Notes: a model not told the origin generated them from the sequence alone. A stretch of 64,000 nucleotides of DNA from JAIBJN01 sp963825255 (GCA_963825255.1 CAWGSF010000001.1:62001-126000), one strand, 5' to 3'. Positions 1 to 9,377 are shown, numbered from the stretch's first letter. Translations and numbers: made by a program.

Positions 1-1157
1 CGCTGCCCGCGGTCGCGCTCTCGGCGCTCCCGGTCGAGCTCGTGGACGGCGAGTACCAGACGCTCCTCGGACTTCCGCCCGAGGAGGGGGGCTTCGCCAA
101 CGATCCCATTCTCGGGGTCGTCGACAACCTCGGGATCTCGGGCACGTTCCTCGACGTGCTCCAGATCTACGTCGGCGTGCTCGCGGCCACCATCCTCTTC
201 ATCGCCACGAACGCCGGGGTGATCGGGGCGTCGAGGATCACGTACGCGATGGCGGGGTACCGACAGCTGCCCGAGGTCTTCCGGCGTGTCCACCCGCGCT
301 TCCGGACGCCGTATGTCGCACTCATCGTCTTCGCCGGCTTCGTGTCGATCCTGACGCTGCTCCCGGGCCAGGTGAACTTCCTCGGGACGATGTACTCGTT
401 CGGCGCGATGCTCTCGTTCACGATCGCCCACGTCTCGATCATCACGCTTCGGGCTCGCCACCCCGGCGACGAGCTCGTGTTCAGGGGGCGTCCGAACGTG
501 CGCCTGCGCGGCGTCGACTGGCCTCTCTTCGCGTTCGTGGGCATGCTCGGCACCGGTCTCGCCTGGCTCGTCGTCGTCGTCGAGGAGCCCGTGACCCGGT
601 GGGTCGGTCTCGGGTGGCTCGCGGTCGGCTTCCTGTCCTTCGCGGTGTACCGGCGACGGCTGCGCCTTCCACTGCGAGAGACGGTTCGTGCCCCCCAGAT
701 CGTCCTCGGCGCTGCCCTCGAGCTCGATTATCGAACGATCGTCGTCCCGGTCGTCCGCTCAGCCGAGACCGAGGAGGCGCTCGTCGCGGCCGCGCGCCTG
801 GCAGCCGAGCGAGGTGCAAGGATCGCCATCGTCGCGGTGCTCGAGGTGCCGTACTCGCTGCCGCTCGACGCCGACCTGCCGGAGGAGGAGGCCGAGGCGA
901 ACGAGCTGCTCGACGAGGCACGGGCGGTCGTCGAGCGCTACGGCGTCCGCGCGGTGGTTCGCCTCGCCCGAGCGCGACGGGCGGGGCCCGCGATCGTCGA
1001 GGACGCGGTGCAGCGTCAGGCCGAGCTCATCGTGGTGGGCGCCGAGCGCCGGGCCGTCCGAGGCGCACGGACTCCTATCTTCGGGGGCACCGTGCGAACC
1101 ATCCTGAAGACCAGCCCCTCCCGCGTCCTCGTCACTGCGGGACGGAAGGCCGCGTGA
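1..1157 (+). CDS. APC-family amino acid permease fused to a UspA domain (5' end cut off)
   Basis: The frame is open from the window edge, so the N-terminal half of the permease is missing. What remains has several hydrophobic segments typical of amino acid-polyamine-organocation transporters, including a stretch ending GASRITYAMA and another around FLGTMYSFGAM. After about residue 230 comes a soluble UspA-like domain beginning YRTIVVPVV and ending with the ATP-binding-type loop VVGAERR and SRVLVTAG. The likely role is amino acid uptake with a nucleotide-sensing cytoplasmic tail; the substrate cannot be told. Its stop overlaps the next start (GTGA). A similar permease/UspA protein follows at 1328. 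Confidence 0.8.
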   Translation, partial: LPAVALSALPVELVDGEYQTLLGLPPEEGGFANDPILGVVDNLGISGTFLDVLQIYVGVLAATILFIATNAGVIGASRITYAMAGYRQLPEVFRRVHPRFRTPYVALIVFAGFVSILTLLPGQVNFLGTMYSFGAMLSFTIAHVSIITLRARHPGDELVFRGRPNVRLRGVDWPLFAFVGMLGTGLAWLVVVVEEPVTRWVGLGWLAVGFLSFAVYRRRLRLPLRETVRAPQIVLGAALELDYRTIVVPVVRSAETEEALVAAARLAAERGARIAIVAVLEVPYSLPLDADLPEEEAEANELLDEARAVVERYGVRAVVRLARARRAGPAIVEDAVQRQAELIVVGAERRAVRGARTPIFGGTVRTILKTSPSRVLVTAGRKAA

Positions 1158-1327
1158 CAGCCGGCGCCCGCGCGGCCACGACGCTCGCGCTCTCCGCGCT
1201 CCTCGTCGTGCTCGGCGTCGTCGTCCTCGTCGAGACCGCGGTCGTGGGCGGCAGCCTCGGATACGTCCTCGGCGCGCTCCTGACCCTGGCCGGCGGCCTG
1301 CGGATCTACCTTGTGAGGAGGTCGTAG
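1154..1327 (+). CDS. Small two-helix membrane protein
   Basis: This is a 57-residue protein starting at a GTG that overlaps the stop of the permease upstream. It consists almost entirely of two hydrophobic helices (around residues 8-27 and 32-50) followed by a basic end LVRRS. It sits between two permease/UspA genes with no gap on either side, so it is probably translated with them. I do not recognise a family; an accessory membrane subunit is only a guess. Confidence 0.55.
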   Translation: MTAGARAATTLALSALLVVLGVVVLVETAVVGGSLGYVLGALLTLAGGLRIYLVRRS

Positions 1328-3213
1328 GTGGCCAGGCCGCTTCCCGGCCTGCGGCGGGTGCTCGGCCCCGGCTCCGTGGCCTCCGTGGCCTACGCGGAGG
1401 TCGGCGTCTCGATCTTCATCGCGCTCGGGGTCGTGGCGCTCTACGGCGGGCAGCCTCACGCCCGTGGATCCTGCTCGGCGTCGGGGTCGTCTTCCTCTGC
1501 GTGTCCCTCTCGTACGCGGAGGGGACCGCCGCGATCCCGGAGGCCGGAGGCGGCGCGCTCTTCGTCCGGCGCGCGTTCAACGACCCGGCCGGGTTCGCGA
1601 CGGGGTGGGTGCTCCTCCTCGACTACGTGATCGTGATCGCGCTCGCCGCGCTCTTCGTGCCGCACTACGTCGGGGCCGCCATGCAGTGGGACGCGCTCAC
1701 GGACGAGCCGTGGGACGGCATCGTCGGGATCGCCGTCATCGCGGCCGTGGCCGGCGCGCGGCTGGTGCGGCGGTCGGAGCTCTACCGGCTCGCGCCCGTC
1801 ATCGCCGGGGTCGCGCTCCTCGTCCACCTGGTCCTCGCCGTGCTCGGTCTCGTCTTCCTTTTCTCGTGGGACGAGCTCGCGAGCGGCGCGCGGCCGAGCG
1901 TGGGCGACGTCGCCTTCGCCTGCGCGCTCGCCGACGCTCGCCTACACGGGGCTGGAGACGGTCGCGAACTACGCCGCCGAGACGCGGGGCGCTGGCAGGA
2001 CGCTCTCGCGCAGCCTGTTCGCCGCGATCGCGGCGGTCGTCGGCGTGACGTTCCTCCTCGGCCTCGTGGGGACCGGCGTGCCGGACCTCGCCACGGAGTG
2101 GCGGCGGGCACCGCTCGTGGGCATCGCGGTTGCGCTCGAAGGCTCGATCCCCGACGCCCTCGAGGACGCGCTCCGGGTCTCCGTCGGGCTCGCCGGCGCC
2201 CTCGTCCTCGTCGCGGCGATCTCGACGTCCATCTCCGGGATCGGGCGCCTCACCTACTCGCTCGGGACCCACGACATGCTCCCGCACGCCTTCGCCCGGC
2301 TGAGCCGGCGGACCCTCATCGCGCCCGTCGCGATCCTGAGCGCCGCCGTCGCCGCGGTCGCGTTGCTGGTCGCCGGGAACGTCGGCTCCGGCGAGGTGAG
2401 CTTCCTCGCGAGCCTCTACAGCTTCGGGATCCTTCTCGCCTTCACGGCCGCCCAGCTCGCCGTGATCGCGCTGCGCTTCCGCGAGCCGAGCCTGCCGCGG
2501 CCCTTCCGGGCGCCCGGTGACGTCCGCATCCGCGGCGTCGCCGTGCCGCTCCCCGCGCTCGTCGGAGCGCCGCTCACGTTCGTCCTCTGGATCGCCGTCG
2601 CTGGCGACGCACGAGGCTGCCCGCATCGTCGGCCCGCTCTGGCTGCTCGCCGGCGGCGGTCGTGTATGTCGCGGTCAGGCGCTCGGCCCACGAAGGCGTG
2701 CTCGCGCGGATCGTCCCGGCAGAGCCGGACCTCGTTCCCGAGGAGGAGGAGGGCGTCTACGAGCGCATCCTCGTGCCGCTCAAGCTCGGGCTGATCGGCG
2801 AGGAGGTGCTGGCGACGGCGGTCAAGCTCGCGGAGGAGCACTCGTGCACCGTGCGGGTGCTCCACGTCCTCCGGGTGCCCGCTCGAGCTCCCGCTCGACG
2901 CGGATCTGCCCGAGCGAGGAGCAGGCGGCGGAGTCGTCGCTCGCCGAGGTCCGGGAGCTCGCGAGCGAGCACGGAGTCGAGGTCGAGACGGCGATGACCC
3001 GCGCCCGGTCGCTCGGCGAGGCGATCGTCGGACGAGGCGCTCGCGAGCGGAGCCGACCTCGTCGTCATGGGCTCGGCCCCGCGCTGGCGGCGCCAGTCGC
3101 GCTTCTTCAGCCCCACCGTCGACTACGTCCTGCGCAAGGCGCCGTGCGAGGTCATGGTGGTGACCTATCCTCAGGGCGTGCTCGAGGAGGAGACGGCGGA
3201 GGTGGAGGCGTGA
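1328..3213 (+). CDS. Second APC permease-UspA fusion, broken by several frameshifts
   Basis: Continuous homology to an APC permease followed by a UspA domain runs through this region, but it hops between frames near 1460, 1930, 2610, 2660, 2880 and 3030. The pieces read as N-terminal helices (VASVAYAEVGVSIF), a central part with LVLVAAISTSISGIGRLTY, a last transporter part with SLYSFGILLAF, and then a UspA domain (YERILVPLKLG to APCEVMVVTYP). The order matches the protein encoded just upstream. The many shifts sit in GC runs, so I read them as sequencing indels rather than decay, although a true pseudogene is not excluded. The stop overlaps the trkA start (GTGA). Confidence 0.7.
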
Positions 3214-3620
3214 AGGCCCTCGTCGTCGGCTGCGGCCGCGTCGGCTCGGCCCTCGCGCGCAGGCTGCACGCGGCCGGCTGGGAGGTCTCGGCGCTCGACG
3301 AGAACGAGGAGGCGCTCACGCGGCTTGGGGAGAGCTGGCCCGGTCGGTTCCTCGTCGGCCACGCCATGGACACGGACGCGCTCGAGGAGGCCGGCATCGC
3401 CGACGCGGACGCGGTGATCGTGGCGACTGACGGGGACAACACGAACATCGTCGTCGCCCAGATCGCGACGCAGCGGTACAAGGTCCCCGCCGTCGCGGCG
3501 CGCATCCTCGACCCGGCGCGGGCGGAGTTCTACAGCGGCCGCGGCTTCCACGTCGTCTCGCCGACGAAGACGGCCATCGAGTCGCTCGCCTCCTGGGCCC
3601 TCGACGGTCGGGAGGCCTGA
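3210..3620 (+). CDS. TrkA-N (RCK) domain K+ transport regulator, single domain
   Basis: This 136-residue protein has a Rossmann nucleotide-binding fold: the glycine motif GCGRVGSALA at the N-terminus, an acidic residue after strand 2 (ALDENEEA), and a VIVATDGDNTNIVVAQIA segment typical of TrkA-N domains. There is no RCK-C domain. It starts at a GTG overlapping the previous stop and its own stop directly abuts the next gene, a second TrkA-type protein. The pair probably regulates a K+ channel or transporter through NAD(H)/ATP binding; no channel gene is in view. Confidence 0.8.
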   Translation: MKALVVGCGRVGSALARRLHAAGWEVSALDENEEALTRLGESWPGRFLVGHAMDTDALEEAGIADADAVIVATDGDNTNIVVAQIATQRYKVPAVAARILDPARAEFYSGRGFHVVSPTKTAIESLASWALDGREA

Positions 3621-4293
3621 GTGTTCGTGATCGTGGTCGGCGGGGGGAAGGTGGGGACGAGCCTCGTTCGGACGCTCATCGACCTGCGGCACGAGGTCGT
3701 GATCGTCGAGCAGGATCGCCGCCGGTTCGAGGCGCTCGAGGAGGAGTACGGCCACCGCGCACGCTCGGGCGACGCCACGGAGATGCGGGTACTCGAGCAG
3801 GCCGGGATCACCCGACCGCCCGACATCCTGCTCGCGGTAACCGGCGACGACGAGGACAACCTCGTCATCTGCCAGCTCGCGCGCGAGCGTTACGACGGTG
3901 CCCAAGGTCATCGCCCGGGTCAACGACCCGCGCAACCAGTACATCTTCGACCTGCTCGGCATCGCGCCCACGGTGTCGCCGACGTCCATGGTCCTCGCGC
4001 TCATCCAGCACGAGGTCCCGGAGCACGAGCTCGTCCAGCTGCTCGAGCTGCGCAAGGAGAACCTCGAGATCGTCGAGGTCGAGATCGCGGCGGGCGCCGC
4101 CGCCGCCGGGAAGCGCATCGAGCAGCTGCAGCTCCCCGAGACGGCTCGCCTCATCTCGGTCATGCGGGACGGCAAGGCCGAGATCGCGGTCGGCGGCACC
4201 GAGCTCCGGGCCGGCGACCAGGTGCTCGCGATCCTCGAGCCCGGCCGCGAGGACGAGCTGCGCCGCCTGCTCCTCGCGGAGAAGCGCCGCTAG
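3621..4293 (+). CDS. TrkA-type regulator with RCK-N and RCK-C domains (one frameshift)
   Basis: The N-terminal half carries the Rossmann motif GGGKVGTSLV, an acidic EQDRRRF and ILLAVTGDDEDNLVICQ. The C-terminal half, in another frame from about 3895, reads PKVIARVNDPRNQYIFDLLG and continues into an RCK-C-like domain ending LRAGDQVLAILEPG. Joined, they give about 224 residues, the usual size for a TrkA regulator. The shift lies at the GCGTTACGACGG junction and is most easily explained as an indel. It forms a pair with the single-domain TrkA gene upstream and converges with folD. Confidence 0.8.
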
Positions 4294-5206
4294 CGCCAGC
4301 CCGAGCGCTGCGCGAGCTGGCGCGCCGCCGCGACCGTGTTGCGGAGGAGCCAGACGTCGGTGATCGGGCCGACGCCGCCGGGAACCGGCGTCACCGCCTC
4401 GGCCTTCTCCGCCACCGAGTCGAAGTCGAGGTCGCCGACGAGGTGCACCTTGCCCGTCTCGGGGTCCTTCACGGGGTTGATGCCCACGTCCACGGCGATG
4501 ACGCCCTCCTTCACCATGTCGCCCGTCACGAGGCGGGGCAGGCCGGCTGCGACGACGAGGATGTCCGCGCGCGTCGTGTGCTCGGCGAGGCGGCCCGCCT
4601 GCGACGTGAAGCGATGGCAGGAGACCACCGTGGCGCCGCGGGCCAGGCCGAGCCAGAGCGCAGGCTTCCCGACGTTGTTCGAGCGGCCGACGAGGACGAG
4701 GTCGAGCCCGTTGTAGTACGTCCCCGGATCGCGGCCGGTCTCCTCGACGTAGCGGTCGAGGAGGTAGAAGACCGACGCGGGCGTGGAGGGCGTGTAGCGG
4801 GGCTCGCCGAGCGCGAGCAGGCCCGCGTTCTCGGGGTGAACCGCCTCGACGTCCTTGAGCGGGTGGAGCGTCTCGTAGAGGTGCTCCTCCGGGACCTGGG
4901 CCGGGCAGCGGGCGGAGGATGAGGATTCCGGAGACGCGGGGGTCGGCGTTCAGCTTGCCGACGACCGCGAGGGCCTCCGCCTCCTCGACGTCGGGGGCGA
5001 GGAGCTCCGAGGTGTAGCGGCAGCCGATCTCCTCGGCGAGCCTGCGGACGCGACGCTCGTAGGCCTGCGCCGCGTAGTCCTCTCCGGCCAGCACCGTGGC
5101 GAGACCGGGTTGAACGCCTGCCGCCGCCAGCTCGGCGACGCCCGCCTCGACCTCTGCGCGCAGCTCCTCCTGCGAGCTGGTTCCCGTCGATCGTCCGCGC
5201 GGTCAC
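4290..5206 (-). CDS. folD: Bifunctional methylene-THF dehydrogenase / methenyl-THF cyclohydrolase FolD (frameshifted)
   Basis: FolD interconverts 5,10-methylene-THF, methenyl-THF and 10-formyl-THF. The N-terminal catalytic region (VLAGEDYAAQAYERR, SGILILRPLP) and the C-terminal NADP-binding region (VVAAGLPRLVTGDMV, AVDVGINPVKD, TPVPGGVGPIT) are both present, but in different frames with breaks near 5150, 4910 and 4630. The reconstructed length is about 300 residues, normal for FolD. The GTG start overlaps the fchA stop (GTGA), so it is the last gene of the one-carbon array. Having both FolD and FchA implies redundancy at the cyclohydrolase step, or FolD acting mainly as the dehydrogenase. Confidence 0.85.
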
Positions 5207-5784
5207 TCGCAAGCCCGGAGCGCGCGCCGGGCGGCCTTCTCCGCGTTCGCGACGAGCTGCTGGGCGCGGGCGATGCGCTCGTCGTCCTCGGTCGTGGCCA
5301 GGTTGACCTCGACGAGGTTGCCCGCGACCCGCGCCGCGGCGGCCGCGAGGACGGCCGCGGATGCCGCGTCGCTCCGGAGGTTCGGGTTGCCGAGCCGGGC
5401 GATCTCCGCGGCCAGGTCGGCCACGTCGGTCGCGGTCTCGGCGATCTCGAGCGGCGCGTCGGCGGCCCGGGAAAGCGTCTCGCCGATGACGGCGTCGCGC
5501 ACCTCCGGCTCGAGGTCCTGCGGCATTCTGAGGGCGGTGAGGACGCTCTCGTAGGCCTCGGCGTCCTGGGTGGCGAGCGGACGCGCCCGGTGCCGAAGCG
5601 TCTCGGCCTGCGCGACCGCGCCGGCGGCGCCGTCCCACTCGTGCGCGAAGCGGGCCGCCATCGCGGCCAGCGACGCGGCCATCTCGGTGACGAACGCGGC
5701 CACGGACCCGCCGCCGGGAGCCGGGGTCTCGGCAGCGATCGTGTCGAGCAGCTCCTCGAACTGGAGGTCGGCGAACGCCGTCAC
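5203..5784 (-). CDS. fchA: Methenyl-THF cyclohydrolase / formiminotransferase-cyclodeaminase family
   Basis: The protein of about 193 residues has the family's N-terminal glycine-rich signature TPAPGGGSVAAF and the later RSDAASAAVLAAAAARVA region. FchA hydrolyses 5,10-methenyl-THF to 10-formyl-THF; the cyclodeaminase activity of relatives acts on formimino-THF. I chose the GTG at 5784 because it begins just before the conserved FADLQFEELL; a TTG at 5826 in the same frame would add 14 residues but would run into an inverted repeat. It lies between fhs (upstream) and folD (4-base overlap), which favours the one-carbon role. Confidence 0.85.
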   Translation of the reverse strand: MTAFADLQFEELLDTIAAETPAPGGGSVAAFVTEMAASLAAMAARFAHEWDGAAGAVAQAETLRHRARPLATQDAEAYESVLTALRMPQDLEPEVRDAVIGETLSRAADAPLEIAETATDVADLAAEIARLGNPNLRSDAASAAVLAAAAARVAGNLVEVNLATTEDDERIARAQQLVANAEKAARRALRACE

Positions 5785-5822
5785 CGGCCGATTCTCTCGA
5801 TTCGCCGCGCGGAAGCCAACTC

Positions 5823-5845
5823 GCAAGTAACAGACTGTTACTTGC
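5823..5845. promoter_or_regulatory. Perfect 11-bp inverted repeat between fhs and fchA
   Basis: GCAAGTAACAG and CTGTTACTTGC are separated by a single A, giving a near-perfect 23-bp dyad in the short fhs-fchA gap. It is AT-rich compared with the surroundings and is not followed by a T-run on the minus strand. It could be an operator or an RNA hairpin that protects or attenuates the fhs message. Confidence 0.5.
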
Positions 5846-5848
5846 TGG

Positions 5849-7516
5849 TCAGAACAGCCCGACCGTGCGCCCGCTCTCGTCGATGTCGACGTTGAACGCC
5901 GCCGGCGTGACGCCGAGCCCGGGCATCGTCTGCATGTCTCCGAGCAACGGCACGAGCCAGCCCGCGCCGGTGTACGCGCGGATGTCCCGCACCGGGACCG
6001 TGAAGCCCGTGGGCGCGTTCAGGACCGTCGGGTCGTGCGAGAGCGACAGGTGCGTCTTCGCCATGCAGACCGGCAGGCGGTCGTAGCCCTTCTCGGCGAA
6101 CGTCTGGAGCTTCTGCTGCGCGGGGGGCAGGAACGTGACGCCGTCCGCGCCGTAGACGCGCTTGCAGACGGCCTCGATCTTCTCGGCGATCGGCGCGTCG
6201 AGCGGATAGATGAAGTCGAACTCGCTCGGCTGCTCGGCCGCGTCGACGATCGCCTCGGCCAACTCGGCCGCGCCCTCGCCGCCCCGCTCGAAGGCCTCGT
6301 TCAGCTCGGCGGCGTGCGCGCCGTAGTCCACGGCCAGCCTGCGCACGACGTCGAGCTCCTCGTCCGTGTCGGTCGGGAAGCGGTTGACGGCGACGACGGC
6401 CTTCAGCCCGAACTGCTTGACGATCCCGAGATGCCGCTCGAGGTTGGCGGAGCCCTGCTCGAGCGCGTCCAGTCCGCCGTCCGGGTCGCCCGAGTGGTGC
6501 TTGAGCGCCCGCACGGTCGTCACCAGACAGATCGCGTTGGGGCGCAGGCCGCCCATGCGGCACACGATGTCCAGGAACTTCTCCATGCCCATGTCCGAGC
6601 CGAAGCCGCTCTCGGTGACGGTGTAGTCGCCGAGCTTGAGCGCGACGAGGTCGGCCACGAGCGAGTTGTTGCCGTGCGCGATGTTGGCGAAGGGCCCGCA
6701 GTGGACGAAGGCCGGCTGGCCTTCGAGCGTCTGCACGAGGTTGGGCTTGATCGCGTCCTTCAGGAGGACCGTCATCGCCCCGGCGGCGTGGAGCTGCTCC
6801 GCCGTCACCGGCTCGCCCTCCCACGTGTAGCCGACGGCGATCGAGCCCAGTCGCTTGCGGAGGTCGTGGAGGTCACGCGCGACGGCCAGGATCGCCATGA
6901 CCTCGGAGGCCGCGGTGATGTCGAAGCCGGTCTCGCGCGGGTAGCCGTTGGCGCGGCCGCCGAGCCCGAGGACGATCTGCCGGAGCGCGCGGTCGTTGAT
7001 GTCGACGCAGCGGCGCCAGCTGACGGTGAGCGGATCGATGCCGAGCTCGTTCCCGTGCAGGAGGTGCGCCTCGAGCATCGCCGCGAGGAGGTTGTTCGCC
7101 GCGCCGATCGCGTGGATGTCGCCCGTGAAATGGAGGTTCAGGTCCTCCATCGGCACGACCTGCGCGTAGCCGCCGCCGGCGGCGCCGCCCTTGATCCCGA
7201 ACACGGGCCCGAGCGACGCCTCACGGAGGCAGAGAGCGACCTTGTGGCCGATGTGTCCCAGGCCCTGGGTCAGAGAGACGGACGTCGTCGTCTTGCCCTC
7301 GCCGGCCTTCGTCGGCGTGATCGCGGTGACGCAGACGAGCTTGCCGTCCGGCCGGTCGGCGAGCCGCTCGAGGACGGAGAGGTCCACCTTCGCCTTGTAG
7401 GTCCCGTAGAGGTCGTACTCGTCGGCGGAAAGGCCCATCTCGTCGGCGATCTCGGCGATGGGACGGAGCGTCGCCTCCTGTGCGATCTCGAGGCTGCTCG
7501 GCATCTGGGTGGCCAT
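5849..7516 (-). CDS. fhs: Formate-tetrahydrofolate ligase
   Basis: Fhs catalyses formate + THF + ATP to 10-formyl-THF and can run in reverse to release formate with ATP formation. The 555-residue length is normal. The P-loop-like motif TPTKAGEGKTTT lies near residue 68, followed by FTGDIHAIGAANNLL, NTSL-type and FGSDMGMEKF family segments. The ATG at 7516 has a strong ribosome site (AAGGAGGATCGCC). It lies 19 bases after soxB and upstream of fchA/folD, so in this context it most likely drains the methyl carbon of sarcosine or N-methylglutamate to formate, which the formate dehydrogenase encoded at 24247-30320 can oxidise. Confidence 0.97.
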   Translation of the reverse strand: MATQMPSSLEIAQEATLRPIAEIADEMGLSADEYDLYGTYKAKVDLSVLERLADRPDGKLVCVTAITPTKAGEGKTTTSVSLTQGLGHIGHKVALCLREASLGPVFGIKGGAAGGGYAQVVPMEDLNLHFTGDIHAIGAANNLLAAMLEAHLLHGNELGIDPLTVSWRRCVDINDRALRQIVLGLGGRANGYPRETGFDITAASEVMAILAVARDLHDLRKRLGSIAVGYTWEGEPVTAEQLHAAGAMTVLLKDAIKPNLVQTLEGQPAFVHCGPFANIAHGNNSLVADLVALKLGDYTVTESGFGSDMGMEKFLDIVCRMGGLRPNAICLVTTVRALKHHSGDPDGGLDALEQGSANLERHLGIVKQFGLKAVVAVNRFPTDTDEELDVVRRLAVDYGAHAAELNEAFERGGEGAAELAEAIVDAAEQPSEFDFIYPLDAPIAEKIEAVCKRVYGADGVTFLPPAQQKLQTFAEKGYDRLPVCMAKTHLSLSHDPTVLNAPTGFTVPVRDIRAYTGAGWLVPLLGDMQTMPGLGVTPAAFNVDIDESGRTVGLF

Positions 7517-7535
7517 TGGCGATCCTCCTTCGAGG

Positions 7536-8750
7536 TCAGTGCGAGACGGCCGCCGCGGCCAGCTCGGACACCATCGTGTCGGTGTGGAAGCGCTCGAGCG
7601 CGAAGGGCGCGATCAGCTCCGGGGTCTCGCCCGAGGCGATCAGCTCCGCGAGTGTCGTCCCCACGATCGGGGCGGCCTTGAAGCCGTAGGTTCCCCAGCC
7701 CGTCGAGACGAGGAAGCCGTCGACCTCGGTCTTGCCCAGGATGGGGCTGTAGTCGGGGGACAGGTCGCAGAGCCCCGTCCACTGGCGGAGCACCTTCAGG
7801 CGCTCGAGCTGCGGGAAGAGCTCGAGCGCGTGGCGCGCGGAGTACTCGAGGAACGAGAACGTCCCCTTTCCGTTGTAGGTCGTGTACGGCTCGATCTCGG
7901 CGCCGATGAGGAACTCGCCGCGGTCGGTCTGCGAGATGTAGACGTGCATCTGGGACGAGACGATGATGACGTCGAGGAACGGCTTCACCGGCTCCGTCAC
8001 GAAGGCCTGGAGGATGTGCGTCGTGATCGGGAGGGGCACCTCGGCGAGATCGGCGACGAGGGTGGACCAGCCGGCCGTCGCGCTGACGACCATGTCCGTC
8101 TTGATCGGCCCGCGCGTCGTCTGCACGCCCGTGACCCGCCCGTTCGAGCGCTCGATCCCGGTCACCTCGGTGTACGGGTGGATCTCGACGCCCTGCCGGT
8201 CGGCGCCGCGCGCGTAGCCCCACACCACCGCGTCGTGGCGGATGATGCCTCCGGGAGGGTGGTAGAGGGCGCCCGTGACCGGCCAGGTGACGTCCTGCGA
8301 GAGGTCCATCTCCGGGCAGAGCTTGGCGATCTCGTCCGGGTAGATGAGGCGGCTGTCGATGCCGAGGAGCTGGTTCACCTCGGCCCGCTCGGTGGCGGTG
8401 ATCATCCCGCGGTCGGAGTGCGCGAGCGTCAGATGGCCCTGCTGGGAGAAGAGGAGGTTGAAGTCGAGCTCGATGCCGAGCCCCTCGTAGAGCTTCACGC
8501 TCGCCCGGTAGAACTCGGCGCCCTCGGGCGTGCGGTAGTTCGAGCGGATGATGGTCGTGTTGCGCCCGGCCGCGCCCGAGCCGATGTAGCTCTTCTCGAG
8601 GATGGCCACGTCCGTGATGCCGTGGTTCTTGGCCAGGTAGTACGCGGTCGAGAGGCCGTGCGAGCCGCCGCCGATGATGACGACGTCGTAGCGATCCTTC
8701 AGCTGGGCGCGGGGGCGCCACATGCGGCGGACGCGGAAGACGTCTCTCAT
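7536..8750 (-). CDS. soxB: Sarcosine oxidase beta subunit / N-methylglutamate dehydrogenase subunit A
   Basis: This FAD-dependent oxidoreductase (DAO family) of 404 residues has the dinucleotide-binding motif VVIIGGGSHGLSTAYYL near residue 25 and the C-terminal FAD segment GWGTYGFKAAPIVG. It carries the active site of the heterotetramer that demethylates sarcosine or, in the Mgd form, N-methylglutamate, passing the methyl carbon to THF. The ATG overlaps the soxG stop (ATGA). The order D-A-G-B differs from the usual soxBDAG/mgdABCD order. Linked mgsABC-like genes favour the N-methylglutamate reading, but the sequence alone cannot separate the two. Confidence 0.88.
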   Translation of the reverse strand: MRDVFRVRRMWRPRAQLKDRYDVVIIGGGSHGLSTAYYLAKNHGITDVAILEKSYIGSGAAGRNTTIIRSNYRTPEGAEFYRASVKLYEGLGIELDFNLLFSQQGHLTLAHSDRGMITATERAEVNQLLGIDSRLIYPDEIAKLCPEMDLSQDVTWPVTGALYHPPGGIIRHDAVVWGYARGADRQGVEIHPYTEVTGIERSNGRVTGVQTTRGPIKTDMVVSATAGWSTLVADLAEVPLPITTHILQAFVTEPVKPFLDVIIVSSQMHVYISQTDRGEFLIGAEIEPYTTYNGKGTFSFLEYSARHALELFPQLERLKVLRQWTGLCDLSPDYSPILGKTEVDGFLVSTGWGTYGFKAAPIVGTTLAELIASGETPELIAPFALERFHTDTMVSELAAAAVSH

Positions 8751-9244
8751 GCGCTCAGCCCCCTGGCGGCGTCGATGACGACCTCGGCGACGTAGTGGCC
8801 GTACTCCTGCGGGAAGAAGAGCCGGAACGTCTCGTTGTCGGGCCGGATGAGGATCGTCCTCACGTGGGCGACGGAGCCGACGGCCGGGAGCCGCTCGGGA
8901 TCGAGGTCCGTGAGGCGCCGAAAGAGGGTCTCGTCGCCGGGGATGCCCAGCCCCGCCCACGCCGCCGAGACGTCGACTACCAGGCGCCCGTCGCCCTGGA
9001 GCGCGCCCCGCGCGCCGGCCGCCTCCTCGAAGTCGCAGAGCACCAGCGCCCGCGCGGGCGTCAGGCGGACGACCTCCGCCGACCCCACGCCGAGGCCGTC
9101 CACGTCCCCGCGCACCTCGAGCACGGCCGTTCGGGAGAGGTCCTCGAAGCCGTCCGGCGCATGTGCGAGCGCGCGCTCGAGCGGGGAGCGCCACTCGGCG
9201 TCGGCGGCGGCGAGATCCGGGCTGAGGAAGTCGAGGTGGCTCAC
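8747..9244 (-). CDS. soxG: Sarcosine oxidase gamma subunit / N-methylglutamate dehydrogenase subunit D
   Basis: This 165-residue protein belongs to the SoxG family, the small gamma subunit distantly related to the GcvT/YgfZ fold. It starts at a GTG (MSHLDFLSP) and has the loosely conserved C-terminus TFRLFFPQEYGHYVAEVVIDA. It is a little shorter than many SoxG proteins. It lies between soxA (133-base gap filled with hairpins) and soxB (4-base overlap). Its assignment rests as much on position as on sequence. Confidence 0.75.
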   Translation of the reverse strand: MSHLDFLSPDLAAADAEWRSPLERALAHAPDGFEDLSRTAVLEVRGDVDGLGVGSAEVVRLTPARALVLCDFEEAAGARGALQGDGRLVVDVSAAWAGLGIPGDETLFRRLTDLDPERLPAVGSVAHVRTILIRPDNETFRLFFPQEYGHYVAEVVIDAARGLSA

Positions 9245-9354
9245 GAGCCGGCTCCCGGCTTGTGAGCCCGGGGAGGGTGTGTGAGGGAACCGGAAGGTTC
9301 CCTCACGGGATCAAAGAAGGGGGCCCGTGGGGGAAACATGGTTTCCCCCGCGGG
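9242..9354. repeat. Three consecutive hairpins in the soxA-soxG gap
   Basis: The 133-base gap is almost filled by three dyads. First, AGCCGG/CCGGCT with a 3-base loop (extended by CAC/GTG), 9242-9264. Second, GTGAGGGAACC/GGTTCCCTCAC, an 11-bp perfect stem with a GGAA loop, 9281-9306. Third, a 14-bp stem with one mismatch or wobble around GGGGGAAAC/GTTTCCCCC with an ATG loop, 9324-9354. Such a cluster inside an operon looks like a REP/BIME-type interspersed element or an RNA stability/processing region. Confidence 0.65.
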
Positions 9355-9377
9355 AGCGAGCCGAAGGCGAGCGACGG

